Source of the DNA: Anseranas semipalmata | Lineage: Eukaryota > Chordata > Aves > Anseriformes > Anseranatidae | DNA: 64,000 bases | Direction of reading: 5' to 3' | Assembly: GCA_013399115.1 (NCBI GenBank) | Contig: VXAA01003843.1 | Span: 1,646,830-1,710,829, forward strand | In this document: positions 1-12,889 of the stretch, one piece after another | How the letters are laid out: the number at the start of each line of letters is the position of its first letter | How positions within the stretch are numbered: the stretch's first letter is position 1 | Position numbers and translations under genes: made by a program | The notes under the pieces: generated by a model | Databases searched by the model: none | Seen by the model: only the letters and a program-made list of their open reading frames with translations | Told to the model about the DNA's origin: nothing

Positions 1-1132
1 CCTTGTCCTCAGCATCTCATCTGCTCCTTTGCATTGCACTACCTCATCACTTCTTGGAGCTGGACCTTAGCCTGTGTCCCTTGGCTCTGCACTGGTGAAA
101 GCAGAACCGCTGCACTCAACTTTCTTGCTGTTTGAAACAGGCAGCTTATAAAACTTTCAGATTGCAAATTTTCTCTGACAAGGCATGCACACAGCTCCTA
201 GCTCCTTCAGCCCCCTGCTCTGCTGAAGCCTTCTGACACTGTGGTACTAAGAAAGGGCAGTGAGCTGCTTCCAGATTACCTTGGATTTGTGTGGATATTG
301 GGCTAAGCCCCATCAGCAAAGTTCCTGCTTAAGCTTTTGCACGCTGTGTTTCAGTTGTAGAACCCAAGTGACCGGAGCTGGCAAACTTTTATTGTTGGTT
401 CAACTGTTTCTGCTCACTTGGATTGCTGTAAAAAGAGCAGGCAGCAGAACAGCCCCAGACCTGAAAGCAGGCAGCGAAGCAGGCTTGGCAGAGGGAAAAA
501 GGCAGGGGCAAGCCAGCCGGCTCGGGGGAGGCGAGTTGGTGGAAGGAGCCCGAAGCACAAACAAAGCAAATGGCAGCCTTGAGGCTGTCCACAGCCGAAG
601 CATGGCCTGCTTCCCAAGGCTGAGAGAGGCTTAGCGCGATAGCGGGGTCAGCAGTGGGGGACGGTGTGAATGAACAGCACTTTTTTTTTTTTTTTTGGCT
701 GAAATATGCATGTTGCTCAAAGCTGGGAATGCTACAATTTGCTGTTGTAAATATCCTATCCTGAAACTTGGGCTCTCTTGGCACTCAGCCAAAGGATGAA
801 AGATCTCATCTGAAACTCTTCAGCTCTGTGAAAATCCAGTACTGCCATGTCAAGCCCAAATTACCTCCTCTTGGTGTGGGCAGGATGCAGTGCTTAAACT
901 CTTCTGACACGCATTTCCTAGAGATGAATTGCAGCTCACCCTGTGGCCCATCATTTACTATCTACATAAAAGCAGCAGGAGATGATTAGAGCAGGGAACT
1001 GCCCTGCTTTTGCTATATATAGTGCCCTGCCTGCTCAGCCTGTAACATTTTGCTGTTCAGTTGTAAATAATAGTCTAAGAAGGGGAATAAAATGGGGAAT
1101 AAACTGAACATTGAGCTCAGAAAAGTTGGTGT

Positions 1133-1170
1133 AAAAAAAAACAGACAAAAAACAAACAAACAAAATAAAC
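1133..1170 (+). repeat. A-rich / (CAAA)n tract
   Basis: An A9 run followed by interrupted CAAA units. Confidence 0.85.
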
Positions 1171-1674
1171 ACAGAGGTCCATAGCACACATCAGTAAACC
1201 TTCTATCTGGGCTTAAAAGAAGAAGGTGTCATTCATGGAGTGTGTCCCACCACCCGCCCTGCTGCTTGCAGCAGCAGAGTGATGTGGGGCTGCAGCCTTT
1301 GGGGCCTGCTGGTACAAACCAGATCAATCGTTCCTCCTGTGCTCCTTCTGCTTGGCCCCTGCCACTGCAAGCTGACGTGAAGGCTTCCAGGGCTTCCAGT
1401 GCTACACCTGAAGGAATTCTCACATTTATATTTCAAAGAGTGCTGGGAGGCCACACATATTTCTTTTACATGTATATATTTAAATCTATTGAAATTTGTT
1501 CCTCTTATGAATCATCACATCATAATGAATCATCATTGGGACTTATTAGCTTAAACTCTACACAGAACACGCTTGTAATGAAACATACAACATACATGTG
1601 CCTTGAATATTCCATGGGTACCTGGGTGCCTTGCAGCAATAAACATGTTTTCTAGCAATAGCTTTAGGAGGAAA

Positions 1675-1765
1675 AGTCAACTTATTCCCATTTTACAGAA
1701 GAGTAGTGGAGGTAAAGTGGTCAGTCCATGTTTGTTCAGGAAGTCTGGGGAAACTACCCCAGATC
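1675..1765 (+). repeat. MIR-like relic (forward)
   Basis: The stretch ttattcccattttacagaag, followed by a purine-rich block and agtggtcagtcca, resembles the MIR core (tatccccattttacagatgagg...). It is heavily decayed; a weaker echo occurs near 3075-3115. Confidence 0.35.
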
Positions 1766-2604
1766 TCAAGTATTTCAACATAATTACTAACCCACAGGGC
1801 CAGTTTCTTCTCAAACCAGATGGAAAAACAACACATAAAGGAAAAAGAACAAAGAAAGGGGTGTTTTGTTTTGTTGCCAATGAGGAGTAAAAGAACAAAG
1901 CCATTAACAAAGCTTTTTTCCATGTGATTCAAATTAAGGCAGCCATAATAGTCGAAGACAGTTGTGCTTTCATTCTTTTCAGTGATATTTTCAAATTTGG
2001 GAAAGTTTTTGTTGTTGTTTTGCCATTCAACATAAATAAGTCAAGTTGGGTGCCACCACCGTAATGACTCACTGCCCTAAAAAAATTCAAAGTATCCCCA
2101 TTAGAGGAAATATATTACTAAATGATAAATCTTAGCCACATCACTACAGATTTTTCTATGCTGGGAAACAATCTCTCTCTAGTTTGGAGGAAGTGCTCTC
2201 TAACAAATGAAAAATGAATTGCAAAACCCATTAAGTTCACTTTTTTTTTTTTTTTCATGAGTAAGGAATGAGTAAAAACAAACAAACAAGTCCTTTTGGC
2301 TATAAACCAAAAAGAGGCATAAAACATTAATCGGGCTTTTAGCCATAACCTGCTGAGAGATCTATGGTCTCAATGAATTTTTGGTCATGCTCTTCAGGAA
2401 ATACACAATACATAGTTTACTCAAGATAGCTTAATGATAACAGCTCGAGGCATTTTGGTTACTAGCTGTAGGTTTCTTTCTTACTGACGTATTCCCCTGG
2501 AAACCTGGCCTTGGCTCTGCATTCTGCCTTAGCCAGTTTTTTTAGATTTTGGTTTCTTCAGTTCTTTCAAACTGAAAAGAAATAAAGAGGTTGTAGGGAA
2601 CGTT

Positions 2605-2636
2605 AAAAACAAACAAACAAACAAACAAACAAAAAA
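2605..2636 (+). repeat. (CAAA)n simple repeat
   Basis: About six CAAA units flanked by A runs. A similar A-rich tract with CAAA units lies at 1133-1170. Confidence 0.95.
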
Positions 2637-5600
2637 CAGAACCCACACAAGAGAATTTCAAATCTGAAGTTTCCATTCACTGTTTTAGGGCTTCTTTTGT
2701 CTGAAAATTCAAAAAATTCAATTTTTAAAACAAATATTTGTAAAACAAGTGTTTGCAAAATGTGCTTTCCTGCCAACTCTAATGAATACTTTCTGATTAG
2801 CCATTTTTCTGAGACTACGTAGATGTTTTGGTACTCTCAGCTCTTAACACAATACAATGCATTACCTTCTCCGAGAGCAGTTAGCTCACAGTCTGAATTA
2901 GCTTTGCCTTGAAGGTGCCTTGCATTGGATTGAATAGAGTTTTCATCTGTTCTGCTCCATACACTGAATTCTGGGATGTATTCTATGTGCAGGAATAAAC
3001 CTAGTCACCTAGAAGGGATTTTTATTGTGATAAATAATGGGAAGTTGTAGAGGTGGGCCGGTTTGGACTATTTCCTGTATTTTACTGATAGGGAAACAAT
3101 AACAAACTAATCCCAAGATTTACAGATTAAGACTCCAGACTTTTTGCTTTTTATTTTGTGTTCTTCTTTCCCTCATTTAAAAGAATCTGGGGGCCAACAA
3201 GTACTCTGAGGATAAGGTCTAAATAGAAATTTTATATTCAGCCCAATAATATTAAATCAGTTAAAATGACTATTCTTTTTCAGAGGCCTGCAGAAACGAA
3301 GAAGGTTCAGGGTTTTGATTTCCATCCACTTGGACGAAACAAGCTACCACTAATGCTTTCTGACAGAGCATGGCCTACTCAGTCAATAGCAAATATCTGT
3401 AAAGTAGAAAGTTAGGAGTTCAGAAGAGAAATGCTATGGCAATGATCCTCCAAGGGTTCAAAGCACCATCTGAAATAGTTGGCAGCTGCATCCTGGACTC
3501 ACTTGCCATTCAGGCAGGGACAAGGCCCACCAGCGGGCAGCAGCGGTGGAATAGAAAAGTGCCCCACTCCTGCCTGCCTGCCCTGACCTATTTTCTCCCT
3601 GGTACATCAGGATAAGCGTAGCAGCTCACCCCAGAAAGTGAGCCCTCCAGCTTTGTACAGGAACATACTTCCCCCATCACAAGCCAGCTAGACATCACAC
3701 CATAGCTAAACCTCGGCATCACACATTAGCTTGCCTTTTCCCAAAACAGAAACTAACTTCTGAGTTCAACATGCTGGAGAGCATTTGTACAAGATCTTTC
3801 TTTTTGCATTTTGCCAAAATGATGTAGAAGATGGCAGATCAGGTAGTCTTTGGCTGGAAGTAAAGGGTTCTTGCTTTTCAGCTAACTGACAAACTTCAGG
3901 TCTTACTTTGAAAACACTGTTATTGCCACTGTTATTGTTGACTTTTGTTGGACCAGTTGACAATATATAAGAACAACAACAACAAAAAGATGAGGACAGA
4001 CCTAATTCTTTTAGATTTAGTTGCTGCTGTGCATTAGGACTAAAATGTCAACTACCTGCTACAGGTCTACAGGAAATGTTTTGTATATTTTCAATTCATG
4101 GTGAATGTATATAAAAGTAGATATGAAATTATTATTATTTTTTTTTAATTAAAAGGCAAAACCCAATAGCACTATGGGAGCAAGCGAGAAGACTTCAGCT
4201 GTCAAGGAGCAAAAATGTGTTTGCCCTCAGTTCTTTCTTACACAACTGGCAGCCAGTGTCCTCAGTAGGGTTTTTGGCTGAAACTGTGGTGCATCAGTGA
4301 CAGCAAGGCCTGAGCAGACACTGAGGCCTTGCCACTGGCCAGAGTGGTGCGTGCCTCCCCACAGTGTTTCTGCTCTCCGGCCTGTGGGGCCCTTCAGCGA
4401 GTACAGATACAAGTTTGTAGGTTATGGAGAGGGTGGAAATAATGGTTGAGAACCTCTCTGAGATGAGCTTTTTAGTTATTTCGGTAGCCACACTTCAGTA
4501 AAAGCTGGCTGAAGCTTAAGCATACTACCTCTGGTCAGGTGGGTTCCCACGAGGAATGAAGCCAACAGGGACAATGCAGGGAGGGGACAGACAGGATGCC
4601 CACAACTTCCCAGCTGCCAGCAGGGCCATCCCCACAGGACATGGGCATTTGCTGATGGCTGCAGCCCAAGCTGCTGCCCTGTGGTCAGCCTCCACCACAA
4701 CTTCCCCTCCCTGGCTTGTTCAGTGACAGCACAAGGTCAAGCCCTGGCTCCGTCAGATGGGTCCGTCTGTGAGCCCTCACACCACTAGGAGAGCTAAAGA
4801 AAATGTTCAGGCTATCCCCAGCCAGGAACCTTTCACAGGTGCCAGAAGTTAGGAGGCTGGACCATGAGACCTCCCACCAGCTCCTGTAGAAGCAATTAAG
4901 CACACACTGAAGGGTTGCGGGTCTGCACAGCTCTGGAGGAGCACACTTACCTCCTAGGTCAGGCCTGAGCACCATGCCTGCCCTTTCTGAACCAGAGGAT
5001 GTTGCTGCAGCCATCCACATTTTGCAGACAGTGACTGCCGTTTCCACAGCTATCATAACAGTGCTTTGGGTATTTGTCTATCTCCAGGCTGTGTCTGCTG
5101 TCTGCATTTTGCAACCACATGTAAGCTGTTGGGCTCATGGGCTAACCTAAGAAAACCTCAGCTCTGCACCGAAGTCTTAGGGTCTTCCTTGGGTCAGCAC
5201 CTTTTTGGCTCAAACACACATAGCCCAACAGACCAGAAAGAAAAGCAACCCCTTAACCGAGACAGGACACGAGGAACCAGAGGTTGTCTCATGTCACCTC
5301 ATTCCAGAGGGAAAACAAACAACACAGCTTTTGCTTTTCTTGCGCTGGGCTGACAGCTCCGCCTCCCACTGCCACATCAGCCTCTACAAGAGGGTACATC
5401 ACTTCCCAAGCCCAATCTGTGCTCAGGGCTGCACAAACTTCCCCATATCACATGAAAGGTTTTGTTTGTTTGTTTTTAACTGGGTTGAGATGATCCATTT
5501 TTTATTTTCAGCGTTTGTTTTGTTCTAGTCCTGGTGTTCCTCTGCCCATTTTTGTCAGTAAGGGTTTTGCTGTTTGTTCCCTAGCCCTGCCATGTGAGTC

Positions 5601-6446
5601 CAGTGGATAAGCTTTCAAGTTAGAAATTCAGCATGCCAGCAGCAGTGCACCCCAGCTCTGGCTTGCTCTGCCTGATGGGCTGGACGATGCTTCAAAAATG
5701 CTTGATGCAAACCCATGCCTGCCTTTGGGATGGCAGCACTCATGAAATCTGTCCGTGCTCCAGGAGAATGGGCCACCACAGAAACATTGGCTGGTTTCAG
5801 CATATCTCTGGAGTTAGCTACCCAAAGATCATAAATACATGGATTAGGGTTCCTAACTACAGATTCTTGGACAGTTGACACCAAGAGCTGGATTTCTATA
5901 GTAACATGTGGATGCTTCTCCCTCTAGCCACAATGCCTTGAAGCAGCCAATCCATATAATTCATCTGGTGCATTGTGCAGTTCAGAAGTCACAGAGGAAC
6001 ATGTAAAATGTCCACCCAGATTAAAAATGACTGCAGTTAAATGCCGTTGAGGATTCTTCTAATTACACACTGTGATGGAGGGGGCAAAAGGAGCATGAAG
6101 CAACGCAAGGCGTATGCATTAGTGCTGGCTTTGTGTTATCAGGTCTCATGCCCTACAGTATCTGAGGGAACTTTTTTTGGCAGTTCGCCTGTTATCAAGA
6201 AAGTAATCCTGATAGCATCGAGCTGCATAAAGCAACTTCAGCTTCTCTTAAGAACTTCCCACTTGGTTCATACACTAGTCCAAAGGTGGTTACCTCACCC
6301 TGCACCTTAATGCCTGTTCCCTGGTGTTGGTATATGTCCAGATTGTGCAATCATTTGCATTGAATAAACGGTATATATCAAAACATTGTTTTTAGTAACT
6401 TGTAAGAAAAGGCCAGGAATTAGGCTCAAAGTAGCTTTGAGACAGC

Positions 6447-6674
6447 TCAAAGCGCCAGTCTCTCATATCTATCCATTTCTTCTAAGAGCATTTCCAACTC
6501 CCTGAGCTTCCAGAGAAGCCGTTTCTCACTATCACTGCTGGCCAGCACAGTCCTCAAAGGTGTTCTGGGCTCTGCTTTCTGAGGGTGGTTATTGCTCTCC
6601 CAGGCAGAGCTCTTGGTAGCTTGCCACAGCTTATCACAATAAATCTTCACGTACCCAATTTTTATAAGCGTTTT
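6447..6674 (-). other. Unassigned coding-like open segment (75 codons)
   Basis: The minus strand is open for 75 codons from 6674 and ends at a TGA at 6449-6447. The last third reads as a charged amphipathic helix (SDSEKRLLWKLRELEMLLEE, then MDRYERLAL), the composition expected of a real coiled-coil C-terminus and unlike most random frames nearby. There is no ATG at the beginning (the nearest candidate is a GTG at 6650) and no convincing acceptor just upstream, so if genuine it would be a terminal exon or an old gene fragment. A perfect 7-bp hairpin (ctcaaag-tag-ctttgag, 6425-6441) lies just past the stop. I do not recognise the family. It may be chance. Confidence 0.3.
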
Positions 6675-6686
6675 TCATGTCAAGTG

Positions 6687-8672
6687 TTGAGCAATCTAGT
6701 ATTACATCATTTGTACTGTGTGTTCACTGTCATCAAGAGCAGAGAACTTTCTATGGGATATGATTGCCTTTCAGAATCAAAACAAAGACATACTAAGCCT
6801 GAGACTTTCAAACACTGCAAGTCTGGCCCCGGTCTCTAGCACATGTGGAGGATCAGTGTCGGGCAGCCAGCAAACGACAGATCTCCCCCACCTTTCAAAA
6901 GTGGTTCCTTCACACCAGCAGAGCAATGCAGAAGGACTGAATTCCAGTTCAGCAGCAGTTAGAGCCCAGTTTTCACAGGAATAGATAGTTACCCAAGGAT
7001 CAAAGGCAGAGAATCAGAGTTTAGTGTCCATGCTCTGCCTTCACAATGAACGGAATGCGGGTCTCTTTTTGTAATCACTAGGACTGACTCATTCCGAAAG
7101 GCTACCATTAAACAGATTCAAGGTGAATTACATCTCCGGTAATAACTATAATGCTTTCAGGACTAGATTTTCAAGTTATCTGTTTGCATATGTGCCTGCA
7201 CAAATTGTGCACACCATGTCTCTTGGCACTAACACAGCAACTGTGTGCACCGAGCTGGCATCTGTGCATGCCCATGGCCAGCTAGAACCCAGACTGGGTT
7301 TGGACTAGCTGCCCAGTTTGGCACACCAACCCCTCAGAACAGCTGGCTTGCACTTCTATTAAGTGGTTGTCAAAACAGTGCAGGTAATAGAGCAGCAGAG
7401 GCTAAAAGCCACTTCCAAGTAATATAGACAAAACTGAGCTCACATGTCACACTGGCAGCTCCTTCAATTTTGTGTTCATTTTTCCCAGACACACTGTGGT
7501 AATCCACACCTCACACCTCAGGTTAACATACCTCAAGTGTGATCACATCTGAGGTTAAAACTTTTCTTCTTGTATGCAATTCTGTTGCCAAACATCCTTT
7601 CATGCTTTATTACCAATGCTTACTCTTGGGTTAAGTTACCTCCTGGTGTGACTGGCTACCTCCCCGTTGCCCCTGCAACCAGTTCTGGTGAAATGGGGGA
7701 AACAAACACAGCAGATGCTTGTCCTTCAGTCACTGGCACCGCGCTGCGGGACAGCACTCAGCGCTCCTTCCCCAGCCTCTCTCCTGCCCTTGTTTCTGGG
7801 ATGGAGCTGGGGAGGCAGAGAACTGCCACTGATGGCAAATGGGACAACCATGATAAAATGTCATTTTCCTCTTAGCTCTTTGTAATAATCACTGTCAGAA
7901 TTTTTCCAAACAAAACAAAACAAATCCCATTGTCCTCAGGCTCTTTGTCCATTTGGTATCCATTTCATGTGGACTCCCTCAACACTGGCTATTTTAACAC
8001 ATTTTGCTCTAACTAGAAATCTTTAAGCAGTCATTCCAATACTGGGCACTGTAAGATACATCATGACAGCAACATCTCTATTCACACTTCTCCAACATGC
8101 ACTTGATAAATCATCTACTATATTTTCAACTCCTTTTCTGGATTGGCATTCAGACCTTCACTTGGTATTTCTGGAGTGTTAACAGCTGTCTCCCTATTCC
8201 TGGTGAATACTTAGCAAAGGTTCTTGAAAATAATCTCAAACACCTACTGCTCTGCTCCTAGGCTGTTCAAGTTTTCCATAGATGCACTTGTGTAGACTAT
8301 TAGGAGCACTACTACTGCGGTCACCCCTTGTGACACTGGTATCTCAGTTTGCTAAATGCTGTATAAGATTAGAGATACACTTACAAAAGACAATGCAGAG
8401 GTGGGATGGAAGATAAGTTGCAACATAAAAAGAGCAGATGAAGAAGTGAGGCACATTTGGCTTTCAACCAAATATGCAGTGCATGTTCCATTTAAACTCA
8501 CAAGAGAACAAGGAGGTGGCACATTACAGTCCTTAAATCTGTCAAAGAAGAAAAAAAACCTTCTGGATTATTAACAATGACAGGTTTAACAATTTAGCAA
8601 GAAAAAACGGCAAAATGGCTTAAGATTTAGTTAGCTATTTGGGGAGTAGGGTTCAGTCCCTGACCTGCCAAC
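6687..8672. other. Non-coding, no gene recognised
   Basis: Mixed composition with no recognisable exon, and with a (CAAAA)-type short tract at 7906-7924. An AP-1-like TGACTCA occurs at about 7084-7090. Nothing else stands out before the CR1 copy. Confidence 0.55.
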
Positions 8673-9004
8673 ATCACAGAATCACAGAATCATTTAGGTT
8701 GGAAGAGACCTTCAAGATCACCTAGTCCAACCTAAGACCTAACACTAACAAGCCCTCCACTAGACCATGTCGCTAAGCTCTGCATCCAAATGTCTTTTAA
8801 ATACATCCAGGGATGGTGACTCGACCACTGCCCTGGGCAGCCTGTTCCAATGGCTCACAACCCTTTCAGTAAAGAAATTTTTCCTAATATCTAACCTAAA
8901 CCTCCCCTGGCGCAACTTAAGCCCATTCCCCCTCGTCCTATCACTTGACATGTGGGAGAAGAGACCAATCCCCACCTCGCTACAGCCTCCTTTAAGGTAC
9001 CTGT
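8673..9004 (-). mobile_element. CR1 LINE, 5'-truncated copy
   Basis: The minus strand carries about 330 bases of the 3' end of a chicken-repeat-1 (CR1) non-LTR retrotransposon. The open frame at 8975-8760 encodes residues such as [20 protein letters not shown] and [13 protein letters not shown], the hallmark C-terminus of CR1 ORF2 (reverse transcriptase polyprotein). It is followed by the conserved 3' UTR (revcomp of ggttggaagagaccttcaag) and ends in ATTCTGTG tandem octamers at the left edge (8673-8690) instead of a poly(A) tail. The 5' end is lost near 9004, where similarity fades. The frame is intact over 70 codons, so the copy is not extremely old. It is far too short to be active. Confidence 0.95.
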
Positions 9005-9057
9005 GAGTACCTCTCAGTGCAACCTTTCAAAGATCACTTTTTTGCTTTGCTCTACCT

Positions 9058-9118
9058 CTCAAATTTGTTTTCCTCTACCTCTCTGTCTGTAAAATGGGCA
9101 TAGTGGCATTTCTTTACT
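9058..9118 (-). repeat. Short MIR-like relic (reverse)
   Basis: The stretch cctctctgtctgtaaaatgggcatagtggca resembles the reverse-complement MIR core. It is short and lies just beyond the CR1 copy, so the identity is tentative. Confidence 0.35.
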
Positions 9119-9629
9119 GTAGCGCCAGACAGCAGAAGTTTGGAGCAGGGAGGTGCTCAGATACCACAGAGCCTGCTCCTTAAAAGAGCTGCTCCTTAAA
9201 AGTTGACTATTCTCCATCTTGCTAAGGATTTTTGATGTGCATGTAACAGAAGGTAGCTAGCAAAATGAAGTAATTAGTTCTGTGACATTTTCAGCTGCCT
9301 AACGAGTTTCACTCCTGCTTGTCACACAAGTATTTCAGTATTGGAGCTTGTGTTACCAGTTCTCAATATTTTACGCTTTTTCAGGCTGCAATTCAACAGC
9401 TGCCTCAATATTGCAGTTGGAGCCAGCATATTCCGTATAGATTTCCCTCAATATGTTGCCATTTCTTAAAAACCTTTGCTGTGCTGCTTTGCTACTCATG
9501 GCTTGCTCATGGCTATTTTAATTATAAATCTGGCACTTGAGTCCCTCTCCTACAAATCTGTGAACTGAGGTTCTTTTAATGTCAGTGAGTGTAACTTCTC
9601 TGAAAGCTCAGGTTTCTGTCCCAGCATCC

Positions 9630-9676
9630 NNNNNNNNNNNNNNNNNNNNNNNNNNNNNNNNNNNNNNNNNNNNNNN
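9630..9676. other. Assembly gap (47 N)
   Basis: A run of 47 undetermined bases. The flanks are unique and show no shared sequence. The non-round length suggests an estimated gap size. Confidence 0.99.
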
Positions 9677-9965
9677 ATCATGTGCTTGCTAGTCAGTTCT
9701 GCACACAAAATACCATACAAAAATACCACACAAATCTCATGCAGAATACTACACTTTCCAGCCATTCACTGTTGTGCTCTACTCCGCTTTCTAGGTACAA
9801 GAAGGTATTATATTCGTCACCTGTGTTATTGCAGGGCTTTCTGTGGCCCAGACCCTGTTCCTTAGGACTGGGCCACAAAAATCTGTCCTTATAATGAGAG
9901 CTCTATGTGCTGTCATTGTTACTTTTACTCCCCCCCAAAAATACCTTCTTGCATTCAGGATAAGC

Positions 9966-10010
9966 CTTTTTTTTTCTTTCTTTCTTTCTTTCTTTTTTTT
10001 TTTTTTCTCC
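9966..10010 (+). repeat. (TTTC)n / poly-T simple repeat
   Basis: A T-rich tract with about five TTTC units between poly-T blocks. Confidence 0.95.
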
Positions 10011-12010
10011 AAACTGCTCCTGAACAAGTAAAAACCTTTCTGGTAGAGAGCTACATGGTGAAACCCTGGCCCTTCTCTTCCATCCTTTGGCATGGTTGGA
10101 GCTGTATTAATCTCCTGCTTCTGTTCTCTGTCCTGGCTACATAACAAGCCCTCGTGCTAAAGTACATAAGAGTCTTGCTTCATGAAATTAACAACTATGA
10201 CAATTGCATATATTGATTTTAAGATTAAACTGACAGTATCTTTGCCCCCTATACACAGATGGATATTCTTTGCAACTGTACATTCCTGCTGTTTCGCACA
10301 TCCCACGGGCAGGAATCTCTGTGGCAAGTCCGTCACTGCATGGAGGTGGGAAACTCCTACCAGTGGTAGCACCCCAATAACTTTCAGTCATATTCTTTCA
10401 ACAATGTTTTTCACCACCTGGATCACAAACTTTTAGTGAATGTTGTGTTTAGGAAGAAGGAAAATACACCTTTGTATTTGGTATTACATGCGATATTATA
10501 ATAGTAATTGAAAGTATTTCTGGAATAGGACCTTATGCAGGAACAAATGTTTATTTTTTTATTACTAAGAGGTATATTCTCTTCTATCCACTAAGCTTTT
10601 CATGCAATCTGCATGTAGAAAACATTGGGAACCTTAGGACACCAGTAGTCCTCCAACTCAGTTATGCTGTCATATTCTTTTGCCTTCTGAAAATACCTTA
10701 TGCAACTTGTCAAAATCTGCAAGTTCAGAACTATTGCTGAATTTCAGAACTATTTTTAGATCAATCATACACAGCTCACTGAGTAACATCTTTGTTCTTT
10801 CTTAATTCACCATATGTTACCAAAATCTGTGAACAGTCCCTTGCCTTCTCTCCCAGGTATTGTACCCATAAAATCCATAACTATTTTGCATGCCTTAAAA
10901 TTCTGTGTCCTATGAGAAATAATCTCAGGCTCTCCTCTGAGTATCTCCCTAGTTCCTAGTGCCGCTCCACCAAAATCATCGCCTCCATTCCTCACTCTCT
11001 TTAGTTCAGTTTGCCCCTTCCTTGGCTGGTGTTTGGGATGGACTCTCCCTGTCCCTCTGGCTCCCTGCTCGGCAGCCAGTGCAGGGGCACCAGAGCAGAG
11101 ACATGGGGTGATGGCACTGCCAGCAGACCCATGCGAGGCAGAGGAGGGAATCAGGGCCACATCCCCATGCCCTGGGCAAATATTCCAGCCTTTGCACTTG
11201 TGGTGAGGAGAGCAACTGCAACAGCCACCTTGTGCTCTAAGCACTTCTTCCTCACTTCTAAATAGCTAAGTGACAGGTTTCATTTCAACTAACTTATTTC
11301 TGTTTTTGCTTTGGTGAGGAAAATGGAAAAAAGTGCATCTCGACTGAGCCAAGAAAGGAATTCACCTCACCTTCATCAGTGGTGTCACAGGGACCAATGC
11401 TGGGCAAGCTGCAGATGAGGATAAACTCTGTCTCTCCTGTCACAACAGATAAGACACAACTCTTCTGAAGAGCCAAATAGGTGAAACACCTCTAAACACC
11501 CAACCTCTGTCACCCTGCCCATCCCAACTCACCCTGCTCATCACGGTGACCACTGGATGCAGCTCCTTACACCCAGCTGAGATGCCTTTGGAGGTGCCAC
11601 CACTCCTCCCGATTAGAGAAGGAGTCCAGAGGAGCCAGGCTTTAAAACAGCAGTTATTCAGAAAGCTGGATCCCACCTGGGCCCTGCACACTATTGTCAA
11701 GAAATCTGCCTGGGTGAGGACATCAGACAAGGCCACCAAGGCCACCCATGTGTCTTCATACACAGAGGCAGCACCAGTTACTTAGAGTCAACAGGATATG
11801 CTCTCACCTAGCCATTCATCCTGCCTCCTGTCACTGCTATAAAATATTCTTTTCCAGTCTCAGCTTCATCTTTTTTTCCCCTACACTGGGTCTGGTTTTG
11901 TTCCAGTTCTGCCCATTGTTCTGCTTGTGCATGCCATAACACTCCCACTGGTATATCCTCCCATGCACTCTGCTCATGACAGTCACTGGATGAACTCTGC
12001 CAAGGGTCAC

Positions 12011-12120
12011 CACCTTTATTTCTGTTTCACAAAGCTGAACTGAGCCACGAAGAGGTGAAATGATTTACTGGCGGCCATCGAGCAGACCAGTGACAGCTCT
12101 GGGACAAGAAGCCGCGTCCA
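12011..12120 (+). repeat. MIR-like ancient SINE relic
   Basis: The order of elements follows the MIR core: a pyrimidine-rich cat/ttttac-like stretch, then gaactgagccacgaagaggtgaaatga, a cac/gc-rich middle, and gtgacagctctgggacaagaagcc at the end. These match the familiar MIR text (gaaactgaggcacagagaggt..., ...tggcagagctgggat) with many substitutions. Orientation is forward. Identification is by eye. Confidence 0.5.
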
Positions 12121-12889
12121 ACAAGACCTTGATCATTGCCCTGCCCAGCTGGAAGCACTGCTCTTCCTTCCAACACACCTGCATGCCAGCACCGCACCTA
12201 TTGCGTCAGTAGGAAATGAGCACTGCTCTTTCAGGGTGAAAAAACTTTCACAGCCATTGTCAAATCCTGGCAATTCTGTGGCCAGGACTGTGCCTGATCT
12301 GGAACAAGAGCTCAGCAAATTAACACCAAACACAAACGTCATGCACACAGCAGGGAAGTCTCCAGCCTGGTGTCCATCACACAGACCACAGACGGGGCCA
12401 GCAAGCCGCACGCGTGCTTGGGACACAGCAGGGACCCCACAGCCACGTCACCTGGGCCTCAGTGCTAGCAGAGCCCCCCTGGGGGATGCATGCTTCACTT
12501 GCCGGCCCCCCTGCTTTCCCCAGGTTCTCCCATCTGCCCATCACAGCCTGGCCCTCACGCAGCCTGCCTGGCGAGCTCCTTCTGCTGCCTGGGGCACCGC
12601 GGAGCCCGGCCAGTGGCGAGGTGCTGCTGGCCAAGAGAGCCAGCAGCGATCTGCACGGCCTGCGTCTCCCAGAGCTCAGCCAGGCAGAGCAACGGGTTAA
12701 AAACCGGCGAGGGATTTCTCTGCAAGCCATGGGAAGGGCTAAGAAAACGGAAACGAGCCTGAATTTAAACTGAAGGGCTCCATTCTTCTGCCAAGCCACT
12801 CGGTTCCCTGATCAACTGCGGCCTTGTTTCACGGTCCGTCCTCAGAGGCTTCAGAAAGAGCTCAGCCGAGGTTGTGAGGAGAGCCACAA

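Larger units (their letters stand above)
1..6446. other. Non-coding, no gene recognised
   Basis: Mostly AT-rich unique sequence with simple repeats at 681, 1133, 2241, 2605 and 3969-3985 (AAC) and a MIR-like relic near 1700. A TATATATAG motif sits at 1014-1022, but no exon follows. A C/EBP-like plus octamer motif group lies at 6344-6370. Short open frames here look random: low-complexity composition and no splice-flanked conserved blocks. Confidence 0.6.
9119..12010. other. Non-coding, interrupted by a gap
   Basis: Unique AT-rich DNA carrying the 47-N gap and the TTTC tract. The frames near 11.0-11.3 kb are moderately GC-rich but show no recognisable protein. Confidence 0.55.

Noticed and set aside
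1008..1050. TATATATAG motif as a plus-strand promoter
   Set aside because: An isolated TATA-like string with no initiator, CpG context or following exon; common by chance in AT-rich DNA.
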